From the NCBI GenBank assembly GCA_017893485.1, contig JACEHZ010000365.1, positions 186,001 to 250,000 of the forward strand: a stretch of DNA of 64,000 nucleotides, in the 5' to 3' direction. The DNA comes from Hemerocallis citrina. Lineage: Eukaryota; Streptophyta; Magnoliopsida; Asparagales; Asphodelaceae. Under the pieces are notes generated by a model. That model made no database searches, was not told the origin of the DNA, and saw only the letters and a list, made by a program, of their open reading frames with translations. Both the position numbers and the translations under genes were made by a program. Of this stretch, positions 32,601-42,700 are shown piece by piece; positions within the stretch are counted from its first letter, which is position 1; every line of letters starts with the position of its first letter.

Positions 32601-34793
32601 CTAAAACACAGGAAAAACACTAAGGAAGTTGAGTGTCCACCTTGGCAGATGGATCCACAAACGCCAAGGCCCCTTCGCCGCCCTCAGCTCCCCTGTCGTC
32701 GGCGCCATGGCTAGTAGAGTCTTAGTAACTACGTCTTCATCGCCGGCGACCTCCTTTTCTCCTGCAGCTTCTTCTTGTCCTTCGGCGATAGTCTTCTCCT
32801 CGTCGAGGAACAAGAAGTATCCCGAACAGTCAAAGTCGGGGATACACTCGCCGACATCCTTCAGTGCCTTGGCGTAGGCCTTGCGCATGTTCTGCTCAAG
32901 GTAGCCGATCGCCTCCTTGTCTACCGCCGCCTTGGCCTCCTTCACCGCCGTGAACATCGCGGACTTCTCACGCTCGGCCACCTACTGCCAAGTCATCTCC
33001 TCCTTCTCCGCGGCAACGGAGTCCTTTGTCTTCGCCAACACCTCCTCCAACAGCCGCATCTCGTTGGCTTGTGTTTCAATCTTGAGCGCGGCCGCCTCTA
33101 GCTCCTTCTTGGCCTTCGAGTGCTCCAACCTCTCTCGATCTTGAAGAGCTTATAGCTCCTTCTCCTGCTCCGCCACTCGCTTTAACAGGTGGCTGAAGTG
33201 ACAGATCGCCTACAAGCAAAAAATAAGCGGCGGTTTAAAATAGAACAGAAAGAAAGGGACGAAGGTCAAGCGAGAAGCCAGGACTTACCGTCATCTACAC
33301 TTTGGCGATCTCCAATGCCAAGTCACCGATGGTCCCATGCTCCATCGCCGCCTTGTCTTTGGGTGTAGCAAGACTACGGACGACATCCATGCAACTCGTC
33401 GAGTCGCCGAGAAAACCATCGTGCCTAAGGACCTGCCAATCCGGCATGAAAAGCTTCTTCAGTTGGTCCGTCAGAATCTCCTCGGCCACCGCCGTGCGAG
33501 GCGGGGCTGACAAGCCAAGAGCGACCAAACAGTAGAGCTCCTTCGCCGGCGGAGCAATAGAGATAGGAGCAGCCTCCAAGTCAACAATAGGTGCGACGAC
33601 ACTCTCAACTCGGGCCGCCTTCGACGTGGTTGGGCGAGCCACAGCATGCTTCCTCTTCCTCTCTTCGATGTGCTGGCCGCTCAGCGCTGACCACCTGTTC
33701 ATAATGTCGTCGAAGTCCATGGCGGTGGATCCTGCGAACAAAAAAGATAGAAAAAAAATGAGAAAGGTTAGAATCTTCACATTCTATCCAAAAGTAAGAT
33801 TAGACTCATACTAGGGTCCATAGGGCTAAGGCCTCCCTCGAAGAGGCTCTCCTTGGTGATCTCCTTCCAGTGTAAGGTCGGCCGATCCAAGAGGATGCCG
33901 ACCATCTTGTCCTCCTCTGGACTCAGACAGGGGTCCACCTTCGCCCTCTTCGGCACGTCTTCTATCCATACCGTGGGGATGTCCCACGGTTTATTACCCC
34001 GAACAAGGAAGTACTTGCCCGCCAACACTTCACGGAGTCGGGGTTGTCGACCAGCTTTACGTCCTTCCGAGAAGTGAGATAAAAGCGGCACTCCGTTCTT
34101 GTCTTCTGATGGATCTTGTACAAATGGCGAAGCACGTTCATGTTTGGCTCGATCCCGGCCGCCTGGCAGTGGAGGACGAACCCCGTGACATGCCTCCACA
34201 TGTTCGGTATCAGTTGAATAGGGTAGACCCCATACCACTGCAGCACTCCCCTGACGAAAGGATGCAGAAGAAGACGAAGCCCGGCATAAAAGCATCGTAA
34301 GCAAAAATGCAAGTGTCGGAGGGGAGAGGAGCAAGATCGGACACCTGGACTCGGGACGATGAGTTTGAACTCCGAAGGGATCATGAAGCACATCCGGACC
34401 ATTCGCAAATGGGACTCCTTCAGGATGCTGACGATCCTCGTTCGCCTCTGTGAGCTCCCTCGGATCGTTCTCCTCATAAAACTGGGCCAGATCGTGCTCC
34501 GCTCGCCTCAAACCCTCTGGACTGTACTGCCTGGTTCCTTCTAGAGTGGATACGGAGATCGAATGTTGGCTGAACACTCCCGTCCGCCGATCCCTCTCCA
34601 CAATCGTCTCCACAACTGTCAAAGAATGAACTGCCTTGCCACCTCCGCCGTCGGTGCCAACATCTTCTCCTACTTTCGGAGAGGACAGAACGATGGTGGC
34701 CTTTCCCTTGCTGACCGAAGGAGGAGTCGACCGAGGAAGTACTTCAAACTCGCTCGAGGAGGAGGCCTCTTCGTCGAACGACACCATAGACAT
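32601..34793 (-). pseudogene. Element F antisense gene 1: three-exon gene, putative gypsy-type transposon domain
   Basis: Exon 1 runs from ATG 34793 to 33812. Intron 1 is 33811-33732 (GTATGAG...TTCGCAG, 80 nt), exon 2 is 33731-33289, intron 2 is 33288-33210 (GTAAGT...TTGTAG, 79 nt), and exon 3 is 33209 to about 32601. Exon 1 contains, with two frameshifts, the segment PIQLIPNMWRHVTGF and HPFVRGVLQWYGV. This is typical of the plant family called putative gypsy type transposon (Transposase_28). Exon 2 has MDFDDIMNRWSAL; exon 3 is a coiled coil ending in an acidic tail (CIPDFDCSGYFLFLDEE). Stops at the end of exon 2 and in exon 3 are mostly CAG/CAA-to-TAG/TAA. The intron sites match those of element G. 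Biochemical function is unknown. Confidence 0.75.
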
Positions 34794-34944
34794 CTCTCTT
34801 AATTAAAACAAGTTACCTGTGAAGTGACAATAATGGTCAGAACACTCGTCGGAGATCCGGAAGAACATCGGAAGCTCTGAGAAGAGAAGAATACTCCGGT
34901 GAAGAAAAGAGAGAAAGTGAAGTAAGAGTGAAGGGGGGAGGAGA

Positions 34945-35018
34945 CTTATAGGAAAACTTGATGGGCTTGGGCCGCACCACTTGACCGGCCCAACGAGCGC
35001 GGAATTCTAAGCGGTCAA
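34945..35018 (-). promoter_or_regulatory. Antisense promoter of element F: TATA box and inverted W-box cores
   Basis: On the minus strand CCTATAAGTC (TATAAG = complement of 34945-34950) lies about 150 bp before the ATG at 34793 and is followed by a CCCCCC/CT-rich leader. The equivalent spot in G reads CTATAAGACTC, also about 160 bp before its ATG and followed by CCCCCCC. TTGACC (34981-34986) and GGTCAA (35013-35018) are W-box cores. GGCCCAA-type motifs (site II-like) lie between. The promoter role is inferred from conservation. Confidence 0.6.
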
Positions 35019-35040
35019 GTATACAAAACGAAAAAAATAA

Positions 35041-35700
35041 AGCGACCAGTCAATGCTCCACGAGCTCGCCGTCTCGTTCGCCAAACTCGACAGGACGTTC
35101 GCCAGCCTCGCCGTCAAATCCGAACAGATGCGTTTCCGAGCTGAAAATACCAAGAAATGTGTTGACCAGTCAACGCACTTTGGGCTCGCCGTCTCGTTCG
35201 CCAAACTCGACAGGACGTTCGCCAGCCTCGCCGTCAAATCCGAACAGATGCATTTTCGAGCTTAAAATACCAAGAAATGTGTTGACCAGTCAACGCACTT
35301 TGGGCTAGCTGTCTCGTTTGCCAAACTCGACAGGATGTTCGCCAGCCTTGCCATCAAATCCGAACATACGCATTTCCGAGCTGAAAACACCAAGAAATGC
35401 GTTGACCAGTCAACGCACTTTGGGCTCGTCGTCTTGTTCGCCAAACTCGATAGGATGTTCGCTAGCCTCGCCGTCAAATCCAAACAGATGCATTTCCGAG
35501 CAGAAAACACCAAGAAATGTGTTGACCAGTCAACGCACTTTGAGCTCGCCGTCTCGTTCGCCAAGATCGACGAGTCGTTCGCCATGCTTGCCGCCAAATC
35601 CGAGCAGACGCGTTTCCGAGCTGAAAACACCAAGAAATTCTTTGACCGGTCAACGTGCCTTCACCGTTCGCCAAACTCCATAAAACGGTCGCCGTGTTGG
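35041..35700. repeat. 120-bp tandem array upstream of the element F antisense promoter (5 full copies plus part)
   Basis: Units start at 35041, 35161, 35281, 35401, 35521 and 35641, exactly 120 bp apart. Each later unit begins with the palindrome GTTGACCAGTCAAC, two W-box cores in inverted orientation. The sequence is unrelated to the array in the same place in element G. Because 120 is a multiple of three, frames stay open on both strands, which produces spurious ORFs. Confidence 0.92.
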
Positions 35701-36268
35701 CACACCGTTCGGCGCGTTCGCCTCACCGTACGCCCAGAATGCGGGAACCCTGTTCTTTTCTGATCGTCCGATCGCCCAGAATTCCTCACCGCGGTATGAT
35801 CGATGGCCCAGATTGCGCCATGCCATAAATGGTATTAAAAATTGATTTTTTATTTATTAAATTCAAATTATTTATTTAAAAATTACGAAAAAATGATTAA
35901 AAATTCAGGAAAATTAATTAAAAATTCTAAAAAATAATTATAAATTCGGGAAAATATTTTCGAGCCCCTAGATAAATAATTATGACTTAGAATAACTAAT
36001 TAATGCTCTTGAAAAATAGGTCACCACTTCGCAAAATTGAATAAATGGTCCGAAAAATAATTTAAAAAATTGAGAAAAATCACCAACAGTCCAGGATAGC
36101 TCAAGAACAACCTTGAGCGTGCAACCAACTCCGAGAATCACCATGATGCCTCGTATGAAGATTCAACACCCCTCATTTGGACTCCGATACTACTCCGCAA
36201 GCCATTAAAAACAATAAAACTACTCCTCAAAGTCTGAACAAACTCAGTCTTCGGGAGTGGGGGGCTCG
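35701..36268 (+). other. Element F AT-rich 3' region and polypurine tract
   Basis: AT-rich stretch (about 35820-36100) with repeated AAAATTAATTAAAAATTC-like words and no coding signal. It is conserved in G at 52052-52390 (opposite strand). The polypurine tract GGGAGTGGGGGGCTCG lies at 36253-36268, directly before the 3' LTR. Confidence 0.75.
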
Positions 36269-36836
36269 TGATATGGCTAAAAATGAGGTTAAATCGGAAC
36301 CGTCCAAATTGGGCACGAATCTTAAAGCCCGGGGGTAAAATGGTAATTTCACCTATAAACAGGTCTGAAATGGGAACTGGGCCTTTTTCCAAAGGCCCAA
36401 TAACCCATAAATGGGTCCATCTTACTGGGCACGGATTCCAACCCACAGAAAGCCCAGTCCAGCTGGATAGGAGAATTAGGGTTTATGATTGTCCATAATC
36501 AACAGCCATGATCACTTCAATCCATCCACCGGGAAGTAGGAATTTGATCTTATCCCAAAACTGGTTCCTAAGGCAGCTATAAATATCCCCCATCCCCCAC
36601 TGTTATCAGGTAATCAATCTTTTGCCAATCAAAGCTCTTTTATAATCTTTCTGATTACTGACTAGAGCGTCGGAGGGTGCGTCGCCGAAATCAACCCCGG
36701 TATTTCGCACTTTTTGCAGGTCAACGGTGGGAGATCACGGTCAAACTCTGGTGAAAGGTGTTCAGGTTTGACTATTCAACTTCCCTCGAATCCACAAATC
36801 AATCTGTTTGCCCCCACACCGATTTCACCGGCAATA
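36269..36836 (+). repeat. Element F 3' LTR (568 bp)
   Basis: Starts TGATATGGCTAAAAATGAGG. It ends GGCAATA, where the 5' copy has GGCAACA, then ATAGC (target repeat). It contains the TATA region near 36578 (TATAAATATCCCCC). Confidence 0.92.
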
Positions 36837-36841
36837 ATAGC

Positions 36842-37480
36842 AATTAAAAATCTTCAAGATCGTTATAGATTTTATAACAATAGGACTTTACGGTGTTTAT
36901 AGGAATTCATTTGTTATGGGGGTTTAGAGCGGTTTGGTTAAATTTTTCTAGGTTTTTACTATCAGAATATGAAAATGGTAACTCGTCCTTAATAACGAGT
37001 CTAGCCATTTTCCTACGAACTAGATCATGATCGTAGATATAGCTATCTACATGACCGGCCTTAGGGTTGATATTTTGTTGGGTTAGAGGGTCTTGTAATA
37101 TGTCCCGGTGTGATCTCTCCAAGTGCCACTTAAGTGTATCCGTTCCGGCACACATTTTCTATTTGTAAGTGGTTTGACACTAGTTACATATTTTTTGTCC
37201 CTCTTTCAGATTGGACTGAGATGAGATAAATGTATAATATTGGTGGACTTCCGATGTTACTCCTCTATGTTTTCGGGAAAAAAGATGATTGTGGTTGCTC
37301 AGTGTCTTGTGGTTGGGTTTCTTCAACTAGAATTTCATCATTGTGTGTGTGGAAACTCGGGAATACTATCAAAATCTGTAATAGTATAGGTCTCAAATTG
37401 TAAAACATAAGAAGTGCGAGATGTACTGGTGGATTCTTGTCCACTTTGTCTATGGCCGCTATGTGATCGTGATGATGCCA
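36842..37480 (-). pseudogene. hAT transposase, N-terminal part with BED-type zinc finger (degenerate)
   Basis: Reading starts at ATG 37480 (MASSRSHSGHRQSGQ). A stop follows the first 50 or so residues. A BED-like segment lies at about 37150-37095 (TDTLKWHLERSH), then the family's YDHDLVRRKMARLVIKDELPF-like region (shown here only by ARLVIKDELPFSY, about 37010) and ALNPHNK. The last bases before 36842 continue as NTVKSYCYKIYNDLE, matching the hAT segment that precedes the part found at 23879. The order on the two sides of element F is therefore that of one gene. Confidence 0.75.
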
Positions 37481-38226
37481 TTAGTGTAAGAAATTTTTTT
37501 AATTGAATAATTGATATGAGAAAAAGGTATATAAGAAATTAACAAACTACAAATTAACAACTAAGAAATATTAATTGAATTATAAAAATGAAACCACACT
37601 TCAAGAATTGCAAGAGTAGATAACTAGATTGACACTTGAGACTTGAGAGAGTTGAGACTTATAAACTGAGAAAGCTTCTTGAATGTTTCTTCACTTGATC
37701 ACTTTCTTCTTCCACAAATTGCAAGAGAATATCACTAAAATGAGACTAGTGACTTGAGAGAGTTGAGACCTGATTTAAAATAAATTGTTGAAAACTTGAG
37801 AGAATTGTTTGGAATGAATTGAGAGAGTATTATAAGTTTTGGTGTGAAGAAAATTGTATGAAAGGCGTGGCTATTTATAGAATTTCTTAATTTTTGGGTT
37901 TCCTATGTTACCCTAATAAATTAGTCACCATTATGGGGATAAATAGGTAATTTAGAATTAAATAAGAAGAAAAAAAATCCCCAAAATCCAACGGCTAGCC
38001 CGGTCGAGCCGATCATTGAGCCCACCGGGCTGAACCGGACCATACCATTGCGGTCCGGTCCGGTTCAAGCCTGAGCGGGCTGGGTTGATATGTGGTTCGG
38101 GTCAGACCGGGCCAATTTAGCCAAAATCCGGCACAGGTTGCCTAATAGTGGTACGGTTCGGGTTGAAGCCCATTCCGAACCGGTCCAGGCGAGCCGCGAG
38201 CCAAACTGGCCCAGTTGCCAATCCTA
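36842..38226 (-). mobile_element. hAT transposon, 5' half including its terminal end
   Basis: Besides the transposase start, it has an AT-rich leader with repeats of GACTTGAGAGAGTTGAGAC (about 37640 and 37750). A strongly GC-rich subterminal block follows (37995-38210) with repeated CCGGTCCGG/ACCGGACC and CCCGGTC words, typical of plant hAT subterminal repeats. It ends at about 38226 in TTGGCAACTGGGCC-type sequence (minus strand TAGGATTGGCAACTGGGCC). The 8 bp after it (38227-38234) would be the target repeat; the partner is outside the window. Confidence 0.65.
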
Positions 38227-38396
38227 GTTCATTCTATCATCTATTCAAATTCTCAAAAACAATTCTATCATCTATTGATTGGTTTAGCATATAGTAACAA
38301 CTGTTCATATATGAATATGAGGACCCAGTGAAGCATATCAGAACTTGCATTCCGTGTTAGTGTACTGTTGCCAACTTTTGCAATTTTGGTCATTCT
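38227..38396. repeat. Flank left of element D; first copy of a roughly 134-bp duplicated segment
   Basis: 38257-38390 (from ATTCTATCATCTATT to AACTTTTGCAATTTTGG) matches 45291-45425 at roughly 80-85% by eye. A shorter repeat, ATTCTATCATCTATTC, also occurs at 38230. No coding content. The segment ends in ATTCT (38392-38396), the probable target duplication of D. Confidence 0.8.
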
Positions 38397-39507
38397 TGTT
38401 AGAAAATGAGTGTTTTAGACACCATTTTCGAACCGATTTTTGAGCAATTTTTTGAGTAAGATCCTCAATGAATTATTGAGAGATCTTGATTGATTTGTGT
38501 TCTCCTTCGTGAGTAGATCAAAATCATATATTGGTTCGCTAAAATCGGTTAAGGGGTGAATGAGAAATTGTCTTTCAAAGTGAGATGTTTTCATTCTTGA
38601 AAATGGGTTAAGGGAACATAGTCCCACATCGGAAATAACAAAGGAAATAGAAGAGGATATATAGTAATCTCCTTCTAAGCATTGTAAGATGGCTAGAAGA
38701 GAGGCTCTCTCTCGCGCGCGCAGGGGGGGTGCAAATCACGGACCGGATTACATGCGACTTATGTGAGTCCGCACGACCTGCGGACACGAATGCCGGACCG
38801 ATTTGATCCCACCCCGTGCATAGCCACTTTTTGCTACAGTTTTCTTTTTGTAACGGCTGAAATGAATGCAGAAACGGTTCTGTCTGCCGTTTCAGTGCTG
38901 TATTTAATATTTTGTCTGCCGTTACGCTGAAGGCATTCAATTCACTGTCTGCCATTACAGTGAAGGCTGTTAAAGGCTGTTAATGCCTTGTCTGCCGTTA
39001 CAGTGAAGGCTGTTAATGCCTTGTCTGCCGTTACAGTAAAGGCTGTTAATGCCTTGTCTGCCGTTACTGAATAACCCAGGCTCTATAAATAGAGGCCTCC
39101 CCTTTACTTTCTTCCCTGCACAAACCAGATCCTCTTCTCTTCTTCTTCTGTACTGTTCGTCCATTCTGCTGTTGTTGGTAAGTCGGTGATAGGTTCAAGC
39201 GCTTGTACTCGGTTCGGGAGTAGTACGTGGTGCCTACGGGATCGCTCCAAGTCGTTGCATCCTGGGAGATAGACGCCTCCGTTCAATCCAGCAACCGGAG
39301 AGAGGCGAAATCTGTTTTAAGGACACTGTGTGATACACAGGCCTCGGCTTTCTTGGATTTGTACTTTTCATTTGCTTACTGTAAGTTGATTAATTTATTT
39401 TCCTTTTCTTTTTCTTTCGGATTACCCTTCTCTGTTCCCTTCTCGGTTTTTCCTGTGCCTCTCTATCTTTCTTTGTAAAAGAAATTTTGTAAACATTATT
39501 TGTAACA
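38397..39507 (+). repeat. Element D 5' LTR (1,111 bp)
   Basis: Contains a 33-bp tandem repeat (AAGGCTGTTAATGCCTTGTC plus TGCCGTTACAGTG) in three copies at about 38968-39066, just before the TATA box TATAAATA (39084-39091). The 3' LTR has two copies. A run of CGCGCGC/G lies near 38714. Confidence 0.93.
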
Positions 39508-39613
39508 TTCTTAAAACAGATTTTCGATTTCTTTCATTTTCAATTTTGAGGCACGGTTTTTCTTTTTATTTCTTTTATCTGGAAAACTTACACTCGTGTT
39601 GTGTAAATTTCAG
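39381..39613 (+). other. Candidate leader intron of element D (233 nt)
   Basis: A strong donor, GTAAGTTG, lies at 39381 in the U5 part of the LTR, and an acceptor, TGTAAATTTCAG, ends at 39613, seven bases before an ATG (39621). The segment is T-rich throughout. Removal would take away the LTR end and the place of the primer-binding site, giving an mRNA that could be translated but not reverse transcribed. The acceptor is kept in element B (GTGTATTTCAG before 7341); the donor is not. Inference only. Confidence 0.4.
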
Positions 39614-39713
39614 ATTCACGATGACTACTGCATTGGACAATGCTGTTGTGTCTGAAACGGTCTATGTGCCGGTTGTTGATACAACGTAAGAACCGATTGC
39701 TGCTGCGGCATGA

Positions 39714-42700
39714 GTGCCAATGCCCACCGTTGTATCTGTCTCAGTCTCCCATGGGGAGAAACCTGAGAAGTTCAACGGGCAGAACTTTAAGAGGTGGCAA
39801 CAGAAGATGATGTTCTATCTGACCACACTGAATCTTGCAAGGTTCTTGAACGAAGATGCTCCAGATCTTAACAAAGATGAGCAGGATAACCAAGTCATTG
39901 CCGCTGTGGATGCTTGGAAAAATACTGATTACTTGTGTAGAAATTATATAATGAACGGATTAGCCGACTCTTTGTATAATGTTTACATTGACAAAAGAAC
40001 AGCTAAAGAACTTTGGGAATCACTAGAACATAAATATAAAACTGAGGATGCCGGCGCCAAGAAATTCATTGTGGGCCGCTTCCTAGACTATAAAATGGTA
40101 GACTCTAAAACAGTAATCAGTCAAGTTCAAGAACTACAACTAATCTTGCATGAGATTCATGCTGAAGGTATGAACTTAAGTGAAAGTTTCCAAGTGGCTT
40201 GTATAATTGAAAAATTCCCGCAAGGTTGGAAAGACTTTAAGAATTACCTAAAGCATAAGCGAAAAGAAATGGGCATTGAAGATCTCATTGTCAGGCTTCG
40301 TATTGAAGAAGACAATAGGGGATCTGAAAAGGTTGGACTCCTCAGCCATGCAGCTAAGGCAAATGTAATGGAACATAAACAACGTTCCAACAAGCACAAC
40401 AATAAGGGTCCGAAGTTGGGGCCTAAGGGAGAAATCTCCAAGAAGCCGAAGTTTCAAGGCAAGTGCTTCAATTGTGACAAAATGGGTCACAAGTCCACTG
40501 AATGCAGACTTCCCAAGAGGAACAGGAACAGAGAAGCAAACTTGGTTCAAGAAATTGCTCAAGATGTCTCCGATATCAACCTCTCAGCTGTGATATCAGA
40601 AGTGAATATGTTAGGTTCAAACCCGAAGGAGTGGTGGATTGACACTGGAGCTACTCGACATGTGTGCTCCAATAGAAGTATGTTCTCCACTTTCGAACCA
40701 TTAGAGAATGGGGAGAAAATGTTTATGGGAAACTCGGTTACTTCAGAAATAAAGGGCCAAGGTAAGGTGATCTTGAAGATGACTTCTGGAAAGGAACTGA
40801 CTCTGAACAATGTTGCATATGTTCCTGAAATCCGTAAGAACCTGGTATCTGGTTCGTTGCTTAATAACCACGGTTTTCGTTTAGTGTTCGAGTCGAACAA
40901 ATTTGTTTTGTCTAAAAGTGAAATGTATGTTGGTAGAGGATATATGAGTGGTGGAATGTTCAAACTCAATGTAATGACCATGGTCAAGAATATGAATAAA
41001 GCTAGCTCTTCTACTTATTTGCTTGAGTCTTCCAATTTATGGCATGGTAGACTAGGACATGTTAATTATGATACTTTGCGAAGACTAATAAACTTGAATC
41101 ACATACCAACGTTCCAAATTGATTCCAAACACAAATGTGAAACTTGTGTTGAGGCAAAACTAACAAGATCATCATTTAAAAGTGTTGAAAGAAACACCGA
41201 ACCACTTGATCTAATTCACACTGATATTTGTGATTTGAAAATGATACAAACAAGAGGTGGTAATAAATATTTTGTTACCTTCATAGATGATAGCACAAAA
41301 TATTGCTATGTATACTTGCTTAAAAGCAAAGATGAAGCTATAGAGAAATTTGTTCTCTATAAAAATGAGGTTGAAAATTAACTCAATAAGAAAATTAAGG
41401 CGCTAAGAAGCGACCGAGGTGGAGAGTATGAATTGCCATTTGCTGACACATGTGCTAAGCATGGGATTATACATGAAACCACAGCGCCTTATTCTCCTCA
41501 GTCCAACGGTGTTGCTGAGAGAAAGAATCGTACATTGAAAGAGATGATGAATGCGATGTTAATAAGTTCTGGTTTACCACCAAACTTGTGGGGAGAAGCT
41601 ATTCTTTTAGCTAACTACCTTTTGAATAAGGTGCCCAAAAGGAAAGAAGAAAAAACTCCATATGAATTATGGAAAGGAAGAAAGCCATCCTACAATTACT
41701 TGCGAATGTGGGGATGTCTTGCCAAGGTGGTAGTACCTCCACCTAAGAAAATGAAAATAAGACCAAAAACAGTTGATTGTATTTTCATTGGTTATGCACT
41801 TAACAGTAGTGCCTATCGGTTCTTGGTGTACAAATCTGATATCACTGAGATAGCAAAAAACACGATAATGAAATCTAGAAATGCATCGTTCTTTGAAGAT
41901 GTATTTCCATGTAAGTCAAAGGAGGAACCAAGTTCCTCCAAACGAACACATGAGACTATCAGTGAAGATAGTGAAGACCAAAATGAAGAAGTTGAGGAGG
42001 AACCTCGACGCAGTAAAAGAACAAGAACGGAAAAATCTTTTGGTCCGGATTTCTTGACTTTTATGCTTGAAGAAGAACCCCAAACCTTCAAGGAAGCGGT
42101 GAACTCTAGTGATGGTCCTCAATGGAAAGAAGCCATCAAGAGTGAAATTGATTCTATCTTGCAAAACCATACTTGGGAACTAGTGGATCTTCCACCGGGT
42201 AGTAAACCTTTAGGTTCCAAGTGGATCTTCAAGAGAAAAATAAAACCTGATGGATCAATTGATAAATACAAGGCAAGACTTGTAATTAAAGGTTATAAAC
42301 AAAAAGAAGGTCTTGATTACTTTGATACATATTCTCCTGTGACGAAAATAAATTCCATTAGGATGGTACTTGCCGTAGCAGCTCTACGCAATCTTGAAGT
42401 ACATCAAATGGATGTAAAAACAGCTTTTCTTAATGGAGATTTAGATGAAGAAATCTACATGGAACAACCTGAGGGTTTTTCATCTCCAGGACATGAAAAG
42501 AAAGTGTGTAAACTGGTGAAGTCATTATATGGCTTGAAACAAGCTCCAAAACAGTGGCATGAAAAATTTGACAATGTCATGATGACAAATGGCTTCAAGA
42601 TCAATGAATGTGACAAATGTGTACATGTCAAAGACACAGAAGATGGATATGTCATTATATGTTTGTATGTAGATGACATGCTTATTATTGGAAGCAATGA

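Larger units (their letters stand above)
23880..36836 (+). mobile_element. Element F: Tat-clade Ty3/gypsy retrotransposon with antisense gene cassette, 12,957 bp
   Basis: LTRs are 23880-24445 and 36269-36836. The flanking 5-bp duplication ATAGC (23875-23879 and 36837-36841) is perfect. Order: primer-like site, gag, protease, RT, RNase H, second RNase H, integrase (24516-30282), 116-bp tandem array (30466-31290), antisense coiled-coil ORF (31430-32313), antisense three-exon gene (32601-34793), its promoter (34945-35018), 120-bp tandem array (35041-35700), AT-rich stretch, polypurine tract, 3' LTR. The dual RNase H and the antisense extra ORFs between integrase and 3' LTR are known features of Tat elements. 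gag-pol is dead through many stops and a few shifts. It is inserted in the hAT transposon. Confidence 0.93.

Noticed and set aside
35262..35763. Long open frames on both strands in the 120-bp array of F
   Set aside because: The period is a multiple of three, so any open unit stays open. The predicted repeats have no protein-like features.
41379..41381. Stop in element D considered as programmed readthrough
   Set aside because: It lies inside the integrase, not at the gag/pol border, and B has CAA at the same place. A point mutation is simpler.
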